A stretch of DNA of 64,000 nt from the NCBI GenBank assembly GCA_938041955.1, contig CALISD010000001.1, positions 1 through 64,000 on the forward strand, in the 5' to 3' direction. The notes under the pieces were generated by a model. That model was not told the DNA's origin. It worked only from the letters and a program-made list of their open reading frames with translations, and made no database searches. The stretch comes from an uncultured Granulosicoccaceae bacterium. GTDB lineage: Bacteria; Pseudomonadota; Gammaproteobacteria; Granulosicoccales; Granulosicoccaceae. Below are positions 26,580-35,109 of the stretch, in pieces (within the stretch, counting starts at the first letter, position 1; each line of letters begins with the position of its first letter). The translations under genes were made by a program, and so were the position numbers.

Positions 26580-27530
26580 TCAAGTGAGCCCCTTTACAGC
26601 AGGGTGAACTTCGCCTGCGTGAAGGTTGGGCATTTGATTGCGAATTGAAGCAACAGTCTCTGTTGCTACGCGATTGTCTTCAAGACTAAAACCCTCGCCT
26701 TGAAGGATAGCTTCATAACTACGTGTGTGTAAGTCGGTGAAGCCACCGGAGAACTCAAATTCTTCTTCACCGATTATGATGCTGCGGTGAGTTCTCATGC
26801 CCTTTTCACGCGACGCCGCAGGTATATTGGCCTCATCAATTGACAATAACCAACGTACTCTGGCTCTTTCATATTCCAGATAGCCGGCAGCGGTTGACGG
26901 ACTGCTGTAATGCAACACATTCTCCTGCAACTCGCCAAACACATAGTGCAGCATATCGTAGAAGTGCACCCCTATATTGGTGGCTATACCGCCGCTTTTT
27001 GTGACGTCGCCTTTCCACGAAGAGTAATACCATTTGCCGCGTGAAGTAATGTAAGTTAGGTCAACATCAAATTTTTCCTCGTTAGTGCTATTTTCTACCC
27101 GCCGTTTGAGCTCGTTGACTGAATCATGTAACCGAAGTTGCAATATGGTGTTTACTTTTCTGCCTGTGTCTTTTTCTACATCAAGTAACCCGTCAATGTT
27201 CCATGGATTCAAGACAATGGGTTTTTCACAAATGGCGTCACCGCCTGAGCGCATCGCAAATCGCATGTGTGAGTCATGCAGGTAATTTGGTGAGCATACT
27301 GAAAAGTAGTGCACCGGTTCACCCTTGCGGCGTTGCAAGTCGATGTGTCTGTCGAATCGTTCAAACTCGTTGAAGTAGTCGGCGTTGGGGAAGTAACTGT
27401 CGATAATCCCGACAGAGTCGTTTTTATCCATTGCAGCAGTCAGATCGTTACCTGTGGCTTTGATGGCAGCCATATGTCGTGGGGCGACGTAGCCGGCGGC
27501 CCCTATTAGTGCGAAGCGGTACTTGTCCAT
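26580..27530 (-). CDS. UDP-GlcNAcA 3-dehydrogenase (WbpB-like, Gfo/Idh/MocA family)
   Basis: 316 residues. An N-terminal Rossmann fold ([14 protein letters not shown]) is followed by the EKP signature at residues 102-104 and a [20 protein letters not shown] segment typical of WbpB/WlbA. The enzyme oxidises C3 of UDP-GlcNAcA; in characterised relatives the cofactor is recycled with 2-oxoglutarate. It is the first gene of the reverse operon and diverges from the outer-membrane barrel gene across a 410-bp gap. Confidence 0.9.
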   Translation of the reverse strand: MDKYRFALIGAAGYVAPRHMAAIKATGNDLTAAMDKNDSVGIIDSYFPNADYFNEFERFDRHIDLQRRKGEPVHYFSVCSPNYLHDSHMRFAMRSGGDAICEKPIVLNPWNIDGLLDVEKDTGRKVNTILQLRLHDSVNELKRRVENSTNEEKFDVDLTYITSRGKWYYSSWKGDVTKSGGIATNIGVHFYDMLHYVFGELQENVLHYSSPSTAAGYLEYERARVRWLLSIDEANIPAASREKGMRTHRSIIIGEEEFEFSGGFTDLHTRSYEAILQGEGFSLEDNRVATETVASIRNQMPNLHAGEVHPAVKGLT

Positions 27531-27752
27531 AAACAGATCTTCAAATAGCTGATTTAATAACCGGCCGAGTGTACAATTTTACGCCCTATGCGTTCGAGGT
27601 TGCGTACGCAAATATTGCGAAATTTCTCGTGGCGTAGACCACTTTTTGTGGCGGTTGTCGACCGCTCCGGGGAATTCGGCGATTCCAGGCCCTGATTTGT
27701 AAACTCGTACAGTGGGCGAATGACTGCTTGGCTAAATGTAAAGTATCTTTTC

Positions 27753-27764
27753 ATGTAATGACAT
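27753..27764. promoter_or_regulatory. Near-palindrome resembling the capD operator
   Basis: ATGTAATGACAT differs by one base from the perfect palindrome ATGTCATGACAT that overlaps the capD promoter. It lies in the 410-bp divergent gap (27531-27940) between the wbpB-like and barrel genes. A shared EPS regulator could bind both. Apart from a possible TTGACC at 27788 I see no clear promoter or gene in this gap. Confidence 0.35.
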
Positions 27765-27940
27765 AAAAAGGCAATTACGGTACCCTTTTGACCTATGCGT
27801 CTCTTTTTTGTTTGAAAGTTTGCAGCGCTGTTTGAAGTTTTTTTTGTAACAATAGTTGAACATTTCTCAAGGGCTGGCAAACTCCGAGAGCAGATCAGCA
27901 TTTAGCTGGAAAATGCTGCGCAATTATAAAGAGAAAAAGA

Positions 27941-29218
27941 ATGGATAGGAAAACGTCGAAAACACTCTACCGATGCCTTGCGTTGCTCTGCCTGGGTGCT
28001 GTTTCGGTTGCAAACGCAGTAGAACCGCGAACGTATCAATTGGGCGATGGTGGGGCGGTTGCACCTCATCTTAGATTGGAATTTGGTAACGATAACAACC
28101 CTTTACGCTCAGTTAACGGGTCTCAGGAGGCGATGTACTTGCGCTTGCAACCGAGCGTAAGGTATCTCGTCCAGCGCCGGAATAATCGCCTGGTCCTTGG
28201 TTATCAAGGGAACTATTATCAGTACTTTGAGGAATACTGTCAGGGCCAGGGATTGGATCGGCCGGGTGACTGTCTTCAGGGTTCCCCGACTTTTGACAAA
28301 GCGTCTTATCAAAATCACACGCTTTCGCTTGGCGGTTTCCTGGAAATTAGTCGGAGATTGCGCGCCACGTTGTCTTTGGCGCAAATTATCGATCATCAGC
28401 CCCTGGGGACAGGTCAGTCAGGTAACGTGAACGTGCTTAATTCCCTCACATCACCTGATGCCTGGAATAGCCAGAGTGCAAGAGCCGAATTGTCCTATGG
28501 CGCAGAGCGTGCCCGTGGTGAGGTTCGAGTTGGCCTGTCAGTTGGCAATCGTGAATTTGACTCTGAGAGGAGCATAAATACAGATGACCTTAATGAGCGC
28601 GCTGTCTCTCCAGATGTGAGAGTGCTTTATAGAATCGGCACTCGCACACAGTTGTTTGCTGGCTTAGGTGCCTCTGAAGTACGTGGAGGGAACTCAGAGC
28701 GAAATATTTCACGCCAGATTTTTGGAGCTGAGTTTGATGCATCATCGATAACCTCCGGATCAATTACCTTCAGTAACGTGACTGAGGATTTTCGTCAGGC
28801 CAATCGGAGAGATCTCGAATATATCGGCTGGAATGTTGAATTGACCTGGCGGCCGAGACGCTATTCGACGGTTACTGTTGGCGGGGGAAGAGAAACAGAG
28901 CGAGGCTTGTTCAATGACAACATCGGCCTGACTACTCGAATAGATACGCAGTGGGTGCACTATTGGCGAGAAAGGTTTTCAACTCGAGTCGAAGTCGGTC
29001 TTAATTTTAACGAAGATGTTGATCAGTTTTCATCGGAGACAAGCGGAGCAAAAGACGATGCACTCTCTTTCCGACTCGAGGGTAACTACAATTTGAGGCG
29101 TTGGTTAGATGTTGGTGGCTTCGTTGTTATCGATTCGAGAAACGGTTCAGGTGTTGACCTTGAAGATCGTAACTTCGATAGAACCGTTATTGGTTTGACA
29201 GCCAACGGAACTATCTGA
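27941..29218 (+). CDS. Outer-membrane beta-barrel protein of an EPS locus
   Basis: 425 residues with a signal peptide (hydrophobic core followed by SVANA|VEP). The rest is alternating amphipathic beta-strands ending in GLTANGTI with no long hydrophobic helix, as in the putative beta-barrel porin 2 (BBP2_2) proteins found in many EPS operons. It probably forms an outer-membrane channel or scaffold that helps secretion of the polymer. It precedes the wza-like gene in the same orientation. The function is inferred from predicted fold and position. Confidence 0.75.
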   Translation: MDRKTSKTLYRCLALLCLGAVSVANAVEPRTYQLGDGGAVAPHLRLEFGNDNNPLRSVNGSQEAMYLRLQPSVRYLVQRRNNRLVLGYQGNYYQYFEEYCQGQGLDRPGDCLQGSPTFDKASYQNHTLSLGGFLEISRRLRATLSLAQIIDHQPLGTGQSGNVNVLNSLTSPDAWNSQSARAELSYGAERARGEVRVGLSVGNREFDSERSINTDDLNERAVSPDVRVLYRIGTRTQLFAGLGASEVRGGNSERNISRQIFGAEFDASSITSGSITFSNVTEDFRQANRRDLEYIGWNVELTWRPRRYSTVTVGGGRETERGLFNDNIGLTTRIDTQWVHYWRERFSTRVEVGLNFNEDVDQFSSETSGAKDDALSFRLEGNYNLRRWLDVGGFVVIDSRNGSGVDLEDRNFDRTVIGLTANGTI

Positions 29219-29337
29219 CAAGCATGTTATTAAGGGTTTATTAAGGCACGGCGACTACAATCCGGTAGCTGGCCACCTATGGCGATTAGGTGAAACACAG
29301 CTTCCATCATAGATTTGATTTACTTAGGTCGGATACT

Positions 29338-29421
29338 ATGGCGAGTTACCCTGGTATGAGTTACCCCGGTATGGATGAGCGGTTGTTCAACTTTAAAATC
29401 ACGGAAATGCAACATGTTTAG
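29338..29421 (+). CDS. Putative 27-residue leader peptide with SYPGM repeat
   Basis: A short ATG-to-TAG frame precedes the wza-like gene and overlaps its ATG by 8 bases. It encodes two copies of Ser-Tyr-Pro-Gly-Met from a 15-bp tandem repeat (29343-29372, 14 of 15 bases identical). A weak AGG-type ribosome site lies about 10 bases upstream. Coupling to wza translation is possible, but there is no proof it is expressed; it could also be chance after a slippage duplication. Confidence 0.3.
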   Translation: MASYPGMSYPGMDERLFNFKITEMQHV

Positions 29422-29977
29422 AAATATGACGAATGTGGTCAGTTCAACGATGCGCGCTTTAACCCTGGCGCTCGTATCGTTTTGTATAAGTGGTCACGCT
29501 TTCTCGCAATCAGCACCTGAGCAATACGTCCTTCAGGCAGGTGATCGTATTTACATCCAGGTATTTGATGAGCCTGATCTGACAATGGAAGCCACGGTGG
29601 CGCAGTCAGGGTCAATCAACTACTCCTATCTGGGAACCATTGAGGTAGCTGGCCGTTCACCTGAACAGTTGAGTGAATCTATTACAGAAAAACTCCGCGA
29701 TGGTTATTTGAAAAACCCTTCAGTCAACATTACGGTGCAGCGATACCGTTCATTCTTCGTTGATGGGGAAGTGAGAAGGCCGGGAAGTTATGGCTATGAG
29801 CCAGGCTTAACCTTAGCTAAAGCGCTATCGCTCGCGGGTGGTATGACGGATCGTGCATCTCGGAGAAAGATTTTTCTTACGCGGGAAGTAGAAGGTGAGA
29901 AACAGAGCTACCGTGTTGAAATGTCTCAAACCATTGAGCCAGGTGACATTATCACTATTAAAGAAGGCTTTTTCTAA
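29414..29977 (+). CDS. Polysaccharide export protein (Wza-like, PES/SLBB domains)
   Basis: 187 residues. A signal peptide (ALTLALVSFCISGHAFS) leads to a Poly_export domain (YVLQAGDRIYIQVFDEPDLT...) and one SLBB domain (FFVDGEVRRPGSYGYEPGLTLAKALSLAGG). It is far shorter than E. coli Wza and lacks the C-terminal outer-membrane helix and a clear lipobox. It is thus the minimal periplasmic type that probably works with the separate barrel encoded upstream. I chose ATG 29414, with GGAA eight bases before; ATG 29375 would add 13 residues. Confidence 0.87.
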   Translation: MFRNMTNVVSSTMRALTLALVSFCISGHAFSQSAPEQYVLQAGDRIYIQVFDEPDLTMEATVAQSGSINYSYLGTIEVAGRSPEQLSESITEKLRDGYLKNPSVNITVQRYRSFFVDGEVRRPGSYGYEPGLTLAKALSLAGGMTDRASRRKIFLTREVEGEKQSYRVEMSQTIEPGDIITIKEGFF

Positions 29978-29997
29978 ACAAGGCTTCTTGTTGAAAC

Positions 29998-30019
29998 TTC
30001 CCGCCATTCATGGCGGGAA
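29998..30019. terminator. Bidirectional hairpin between wza and ubiA-like genes
   Basis: A perfect 9-bp stem TTCCCGCCA/TGGCGGGAA closes a 4-base TTCA loop between the convergent wza-like and HAD-UbiA genes. Flanking T-tracts are weak on both strands, but the stem is strong and centrally placed, so termination in both directions is likely. Confidence 0.6.
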
Positions 30020-30032
30020 AAGTTGTTACTGT

Positions 30033-31385
30033 TTAGTTAGCTACCAGTAAAATAACCGCAGAAACTAAGGCCACCAATAAGCTGGTTCGATCTTTAATCG
30101 CAAAGATCAGAGGATCCTCATTAACCTCGCCGCGGTTAGCCAATATCCATAATCTACCCAACCAGTAAGTGAGCAGTGGAAATAGAAGCCATATGACTTT
30201 AGGGTTGCTGTAGTACTCGGTAATCACCGGGCTGTTGATGTACAAGCCCATGATAAATACGCTCATATAGCCCAATGAGATACCAATAATTCTGACCGGC
30301 GCCATATCTTCTACCCGATAACCGCGTCCTCTTGCCGCAAGCTTGTTTTGCGATTGCAGGTTGTGCAATTCGGCAAATCGTTTCACCATGCCAAGACTTG
30401 AAAATAGAAAGATTGAAAAGCTTAAAAGGTAGAACGAGAGCTCTGTTTCGATCGCAGCTGCACCACCGATAACTCTAAGGGTGAAGAGTCCTCCCAAAGA
30501 AACGACGTCAATCATTAGCTTGGTTTTCAAATAAAGAGAATAGCTGATCGTTAACACCAGATAGCAAAACAGCACCACAGAGCAGATGGGTGGCAGGAAT
30601 AGGCATCCGAGCATTGCAACAAGTAACAACACGCCGCCGATCGCAATTCCCTGTTTCGCGCTTAATGCGCCACTCGCAAACGGTCGATTACGCTTGGTCT
30701 GATGTGCTCTATCTGATTGTAGGTCCAAAAGATCATTGACTATGTAGCCAAATGACGCGACGGCGCAAAAGCAGCAAAACATGATGATTGTGTTGCTTAA
30801 TGCCCCGGTGCTCGAGAGCTGTTGTGAGGTAATAATGGGTACGAATACCAACATATTCTTAAGCCATTGGTAAGCTCTTATCGCTTTGATTACCGACTTT
30901 ATCCCACCGCCTTTAGCGCTGAAGTGGCTTGCGAACCCTTCTGGTTTTACATCATCGCTCGTCACCAGGTAGCGATTAGCTGCGCCGTTCCAGACTGATT
31001 GTTCTGTCACATTACTGCCAATATAATCGTAGCCTGCGGGGGTAGGCTCTTTGGCGGTGTCGATGATATCGTCAAAGATGTTTTTAACCGACAGGATCTC
31101 ACTGACACTTTCGGCTGACTGTTTGGTGTCAAGAATCAGCCGTCTGCCCAGTGACTTCTGTTTTTCAAGAAATTCGTAGACTTCTGCATTGACCGGCACC
31201 TCGAAAACACTGTTTGTGGTTTCGGCCCGCTCTATTTGTAGTCGTTTTAGATCGAGCTTTGACGACAGTAGTCGTTCGAGCGTATTTTTAGTGCTAAAGA
31301 TGAGTTGCTCAGACTTCAAGTCTGTTTTTAGCAGTGCGCCTTCGAGCGCGCACACCAGCACATTGTGGGTGTCAGGATTTGGCAA
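30033..31385 (-). CDS. UbiA-family polyprenyl-phosphate phosphoribosyltransferase with degenerate HAD domain
   Basis: 450 residues. Residues 1-150 resemble the HAD domain seen in HAD-UbiA fusions, but the nucleophile motif expected as DxDGT reads ALEGA (about 13-17), so phosphatase activity is probably lost. Residues 165-450 form a UbiA membrane domain with NDLLDLQSD (217-225) as the first Asp-rich motif and KRNRPFASG after it. The close functional parallel is decaprenyl-phosphate 5-phosphoribosyltransferase (Rv3806c; NoeC in Azorhizobium). It would transfer phosphoribose from PRPP to undecaprenyl phosphate. The DprE1/DprE2-like genes nearby support this over a quinone role. Confidence 0.8.
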   Translation of the reverse strand: MPNPDTHNVLVCALEGALLKTDLKSEQLIFSTKNTLERLLSSKLDLKRLQIERAETTNSVFEVPVNAEVYEFLEKQKSLGRRLILDTKQSAESVSEILSVKNIFDDIIDTAKEPTPAGYDYIGSNVTEQSVWNGAANRYLVTSDDVKPEGFASHFSAKGGGIKSVIKAIRAYQWLKNMLVFVPIITSQQLSSTGALSNTIIMFCCFCAVASFGYIVNDLLDLQSDRAHQTKRNRPFASGALSAKQGIAIGGVLLLVAMLGCLFLPPICSVVLFCYLVLTISYSLYLKTKLMIDVVSLGGLFTLRVIGGAAAIETELSFYLLSFSIFLFSSLGMVKRFAELHNLQSQNKLAARGRGYRVEDMAPVRIIGISLGYMSVFIMGLYINSPVITEYYSNPKVIWLLFPLLTYWLGRLWILANRGEVNEDPLIFAIKDRTSLLVALVSAVILLVAN

Positions 31386-31740
31386 CCAGGGCGACTCCGC
31401 AAACGATAAGAGAAACGCCCATTAATTTATAGGCTGACATGGGTTCTGAGAGTACAAAGTATCCCCAGGCAGTAACGAGCACGAATGATAAGCCCAGAAA
31501 CGGGTACGCAAAGCTGATGTCCACTTTTGACAGTACCAGTAAGTGTGACGCCATACTGATTACCATGACTAACAGGCCACCCATGACAAATACGTTTAGC
31601 AGAATTCCGGGTACTGCCTGAAGTGCGCTGCTAGCGTTTATTGAGTCGAGCTTGATTTGAGTCATGCCCTTTTTGAGCATAATCTGGGAGAGAAAGTTGG
31701 TTAATACTGTAAACAGAATCAACGGTATATACTTCGACAT
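31372..31740 (-). CDS. SMR/EamA-type small membrane protein, candidate lipid-sugar flippase
   Basis: 122 residues with four transmembrane helices, resembling SMR proteins and the ArnE/ArnF pair that flips undecaprenyl-phosphate-aminoarabinose. Visible features are NFLSQIMLKKGM in helix 1 and DISFAYPFLGLSFVLVTAWGYFVLSEPMS in helices 3-4 (in part). It overlaps the start of the HAD-UbiA gene by 14 bp. The tight coupling to a polyprenyl-phosphate-sugar pathway makes translocation of the lipid-linked arabinose a better guess than drug efflux. Direction and substrate are inferred. Confidence 0.75.
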   Translation of the reverse strand: MSKYIPLILFTVLTNFLSQIMLKKGMTQIKLDSINASSALQAVPGILLNVFVMGGLLVMVISMASHLLVLSKVDISFAYPFLGLSFVLVTAWGYFVLSEPMSAYKLMGVSLIVCGVALVAKS

Positions 31741-31924
31741 ATAGTTAAGGCTCAGGTGTTGGGAACTTGGGCGACAACGATTATACTTTGCTTTCGGTTA
31801 AGGTTGCAGCGCGCTGGTATAGCTTGACGCAGTCTTGTTTAATTTAACCATTGGCAGTTAGAGATTGTTGAAAATCTCCAATCTATGACACATCCGATTG
31901 TAACTAATATGGTCTGCCAATATA

Positions 31925-31953
31925 TTGACCGAATCGAAACGCTGCGTTGTATT
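31925..31953 (+). promoter_or_regulatory. Sigma70-like promoter candidate for the epimerase-dprE operon
   Basis: TTGACC (31925-31930) and TGTATT (31948-31953) are 17 bases apart, about 70 bp before the TTG start at 32025. The match is five of six at -35 and four of six at -10. It lies in the 284-bp gap between the divergent SMR and epimerase genes. Confidence 0.3.
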
Positions 31954-32024
31954 TAGCGTCCCCACTACAGGTCAGTTCTCACTCTGTCCTGTCCGAAAGA
32001 CTGTAATTAGCGGAATCAATTAAA

Positions 32025-32999
32025 TTGAAGCATATAATCACTGGCGGGGACGGGTTCCTCGGGACTGAGTTGGCGAAGAAACTGGTCGCGCGCGGCGAAA
32101 AAGTGCTTTCGATCGATATCAAGAAATCCGACTCGCCACATTACGATGATATCGACTTTATGATGGTCGATATTACCGACAAAGAAGCGTTGACAACAAT
32201 TCCGGTCGATGACGATGACATCGTCTACCATTTTGCCGCAAGATTGCTGGTACCGATCATAAAGCGTGCTGATCGGCACGAGTATTTCTGGAGTGTGTTG
32301 TATTACGGCACCGAGTACCTGTTTGACTACCTTGAAAATCAGACAGGTTGCAGAAAAGTGATCTACTACACCACGGATATGGTTTACGGACATACCGTTG
32401 AGAACCCGCGACCTGAGTCTCATCCTCGTGAGCCTGTCGGTCCATATGGTGATGCAAAGTATCATTCTGAATTACTGTGTGAGAAGTATCGTGAGCGTGG
32501 CTTCAATATCACTATTTTCAGACCGAGGCTGATTATCGGGCCAGGTCGTCTGGGTATTTTGGAATCGTTGTTTAAGTTGATCGATAAAAATATGCCGGTA
32601 CCGACAATTGGCAGTGGAATGAATTTTTATCAGTTTATTTCGGTCAGTGACTGTGCCGAGATATGTCTGGCGGCGGTAGCGAAGGGAATACCGAATGAGG
32701 CATATAACGTAGGATCATTGAACCCGCCTACGGTACGCCAGTTGTTAAAAACACTAATTAAATCTGCCGGCAGTAAATCCATTGTTGTGCCCACCCCTGC
32801 GTTTGCTGTTAAGGCTGTATTGGCAATGCTTGACAAGATCAACAAACCGCTACTTGACCCTGAGCAATACTTGATCGCAGATGAAACCTGTGTGCTATCG
32901 ATGGAAAAAGCCAAGCGGGAGCTTGATTGGGAACCAACTGATAATGACATCGATATGTTGGTTGCCGCTTATGACTCCTGGAAGAATCCACAAAGTTAG
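32025..32999 (+). CDS. NAD-dependent epimerase/dehydratase family protein
   Basis: 324-residue extended SDR. It has the NAD loop TGGDGFLGTEL, the active-site Tyr-Lys in YGDAKYHSE, and YTTDMVYG where family members carry Ser/Thr. It begins with a TTG; an in-frame stop at 32004 and lack of an ATG support this start. It leads the operon with the DprE1- and DprE2-like genes. It may prepare a nucleotide sugar or act on the polyprenyl-linked sugar; the substrate cannot be assigned. The classical mycobacterial arabinose route does not need this enzyme, so it may diversify the product. Confidence 0.8.
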   Translation: MKHIITGGDGFLGTELAKKLVARGEKVLSIDIKKSDSPHYDDIDFMMVDITDKEALTTIPVDDDDIVYHFAARLLVPIIKRADRHEYFWSVLYYGTEYLFDYLENQTGCRKVIYYTTDMVYGHTVENPRPESHPREPVGPYGDAKYHSELLCEKYRERGFNITIFRPRLIIGPGRLGILESLFKLIDKNMPVPTIGSGMNFYQFISVSDCAEICLAAVAKGIPNEAYNVGSLNPPTVRQLLKTLIKSAGSKSIVVPTPAFAVKAVLAMLDKINKPLLDPEQYLIADETCVLSMEKAKRELDWEPTDNDIDMLVAAYDSWKNPQS

Positions 33000-33072
33000 T
33001 CCGGTGGATCATAGATTGATTGCCTCTTCTGTTCAGAAGCGGTCGTATGGCATGTCAGCATGGTGACTCCTG

Positions 33073-34356
33073 ATGAATGACTCTTGGGGTAACATTTGCC
33101 GGCCAAGGCAAACGCAGTCTAATCTTAACTGGCGCACGGACGTATTGCCTGTTGCCGATAAAAAGCTGGTGGTGGGTAATCGCAGAAGTTACGGTGACGT
33201 ATGTATCAATGATGGCGGCGCCATTATTGATGCGACAGGTCTAAATCGATTTATCTCATTTGACAGAAGCACAGGCATAGTACGCTGTGAGGCGGGTGTG
33301 ACGCTGTGGCAAGTGGCAAAGTTTGCGGTGCCCCTTGGTTGGTTTTTACCTGTCACCCCTGGTACCGGGTTTGTCACTGTTGCAGGTGCTGTGGCGAACG
33401 ACGTGCATGGAAAGAACCATCACGTGGCAGGAAGTTTTGGTTGTTTTGTTAAAAAGTTGCAGCTGCGCCGCTCCAACGGTGATGAACTGGTTTGTAGTGA
33501 GACTGAAAATACCGAACTCTTTGCTGCCACCATCGGCGGCCTGGGTTTAACCGGATTTATAAGTTGGGTTGAGTTTGCGTTAAAGCCGATTCAGCACTCA
33601 ATGATGGCAGTGGACTCAGTTTCGTATAACAGCTACGAAGAGTTTCTTGCGTTATCCAGTGAGTCAGAAAAAACACATGAGTATTGTGTTTCGTGGATCG
33701 ATTGTCTCGATAAGTCAGGACGTGGCGTTTTCTTTCGCGGCAAGCACGCCGAAGAGGGGGGGCTTGATGCAGATCTTGAAGCCGCAAAGCGCAGCGTGCC
33801 TGCTCTGGTGGGTGCAGGGTTTCCATTGGTCAATCAGCTGAGTGTATATTTGTTTAACGCAACCTACATGCGAGCTCATGCAGGTAATCGACAATACACC
33901 GAAACGATTGCGAAGTTTTTCTATCCGCTTGATTCCCTTTTGAACTGGAATCGAATATATGGCCGCAAAGGCTTTTACCAGTTTCAATGTGTTGTGCCGC
34001 TTGAAAATGCAGAAGTACTGAAAGAGGTGTTTGCCTGTATTTCTGCTGCAAATCAAGGGTCCTTTTTGTCCGTTTTGAAAACAATGGGAAGTATTGCATC
34101 TCCCGCGCTATTGTCTTTTTGCAGGCCCGGTGTGACGCTCGCGATAGATTTCCCTAACCGTGGTAAGAAGACAATGCAGCTGTTATCAACCCTTGAAGAC
34201 TTGGTTATGCATGCAGGCGGTGCGATCTATCCTGCCAAGGATGCCACTATGAGCGCTGCGACATTTGAGAAATCATTTCCGAAATTAGCCGAGTATATTC
34301 AATATGTTGATCCGGCTTTTACTTCCAGTTTTTGGCAACGAGTGAACGCTAAGTGA
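33073..34356 (+). CDS. DprE1-like FAD-dependent decaprenylphosphoryl-ribose 2'-oxidase
   Basis: 427-residue FAD-linked oxidase. It shares RRSYGD (residues 37-42), the flavin-site stretch VHGKNHHVAGSFG (111-123), TIGGLGLTGFI and YPAKDAT with Mycobacterium DprE1. Lys389 matches catalytic Lys418. The residue matching Cys387, the benzothiazinone target, is Ala357. It would oxidise C2 of polyprenyl-phosphoryl-ribofuranose to the keto form. It overlaps the SDR gene by four bases (GTGA), the same pairing as dprE1-dprE2 in actinobacteria. Confidence 0.88.
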   Translation: MNDSWGNICRPRQTQSNLNWRTDVLPVADKKLVVGNRRSYGDVCINDGGAIIDATGLNRFISFDRSTGIVRCEAGVTLWQVAKFAVPLGWFLPVTPGTGFVTVAGAVANDVHGKNHHVAGSFGCFVKKLQLRRSNGDELVCSETENTELFAATIGGLGLTGFISWVEFALKPIQHSMMAVDSVSYNSYEEFLALSSESEKTHEYCVSWIDCLDKSGRGVFFRGKHAEEGGLDADLEAAKRSVPALVGAGFPLVNQLSVYLFNATYMRAHAGNRQYTETIAKFFYPLDSLLNWNRIYGRKGFYQFQCVVPLENAEVLKEVFACISAANQGSFLSVLKTMGSIASPALLSFCRPGVTLAIDFPNRGKKTMQLLSTLEDLVMHAGGAIYPAKDATMSAATFEKSFPKLAEYIQYVDPAFTSSFWQRVNAK

Positions 34357-35090
34357 AAAACTTATTAATACTAGGGGCGACTTCGGGTATATCACAGGCA
34401 TACCTTAATAGAGTTGCAGATCGTTGTGAGAAAATTGTATTGGTTGCTCGAAGCGCGGAAAAGCTACAGCAGCTAGCTGAGCATGCAAGCACAATATCCG
34501 ATGCCTCTGTTACGACATTAGTATTTGATCTTGCTAATGCAGAAGAGCACGGGAAGTTGGTTTCAACCGTGACAGAGACAATGGGTACTATCGATTGCGC
34601 ATTGGTGTCATATGGTCAGCTGACGGATCAGGCTCGCTGTGCTACCGATCCGGCCTACGCTATGGAACAATTTAATTTGAATGGCACCAGCACGGTCTCG
34701 CTGAGTTTGCATCTGAGCAATCAACTCGCTAAGCAGGGTAGTGGGAGTTTGGCGGTGATTGGTTCTGTGGCGGGTGATCGTGGTCGGCGAAGCAACTATT
34801 GCTATGGTGCTGCAAAAAGTGCGGTGGAAAGCTTTCTGGCTGGCCTACGCAGTGATATGCAAAAGCACAAGGTGCATGTGCTGACAATTAAACCGGGTTT
34901 TGTAGATACCCCTATGACGAGTGCTTTTAAAAAAGGCGCTCTCTGGGCGAGTGCTGACAAGGTTGCCTCTGATATCGATAGAGCTATTACAAAGAAAAAG
35001 AGTGTGCTCTACACCCCGTGGTTTTGGCGATACATTATGCTGATTATAAAATGTATACCGGAATTTATATTTAAGAAGCTGCCTCTATAA
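34353..35090 (+). CDS. DprE2-like SDR, keto-ribose reductase
   Basis: 245-residue classical SDR with GATSGIS at the nucleotide site, catalytic Ser138 and Tyr151-x3-Lys155 (YGAAK). It starts with GTG inside the stop of the DprE1-like gene. DprE2 reduces the 2-keto intermediate to polyprenyl-phosphoryl-arabinofuranose with NADH. SDRs are broad, so the role rests mainly on the fused-like pairing with the oxidase. A C-terminal hydrophobic patch (YIMLIIKCIPEFIF) could bring it to the membrane where its lipid substrate is. Confidence 0.85.
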   Translation: MKNLLILGATSGISQAYLNRVADRCEKIVLVARSAEKLQQLAEHASTISDASVTTLVFDLANAEEHGKLVSTVTETMGTIDCALVSYGQLTDQARCATDPAYAMEQFNLNGTSTVSLSLHLSNQLAKQGSGSLAVIGSVAGDRGRRSNYCYGAAKSAVESFLAGLRSDMQKHKVHVLTIKPGFVDTPMTSAFKKGALWASADKVASDIDRAITKKKSVLYTPWFWRYIMLIIKCIPEFIFKKLPL

Positions 35091-35109
35091 ATAGCTTTGC
35101 GATAGCTTA

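Noticed and set aside
27554..27901. 115-codon reverse frame in the wbpB-barrel gap
   Set aside because: No recognisable family, no clear ribosome site, low-complexity basic composition, and it covers the likely divergent promoters.
32672..32681. GGCGGTAGCG, like the ops/JUMPstart core
   Set aside because: It is inside the epimerase coding sequence and the other JUMPstart bases are missing.
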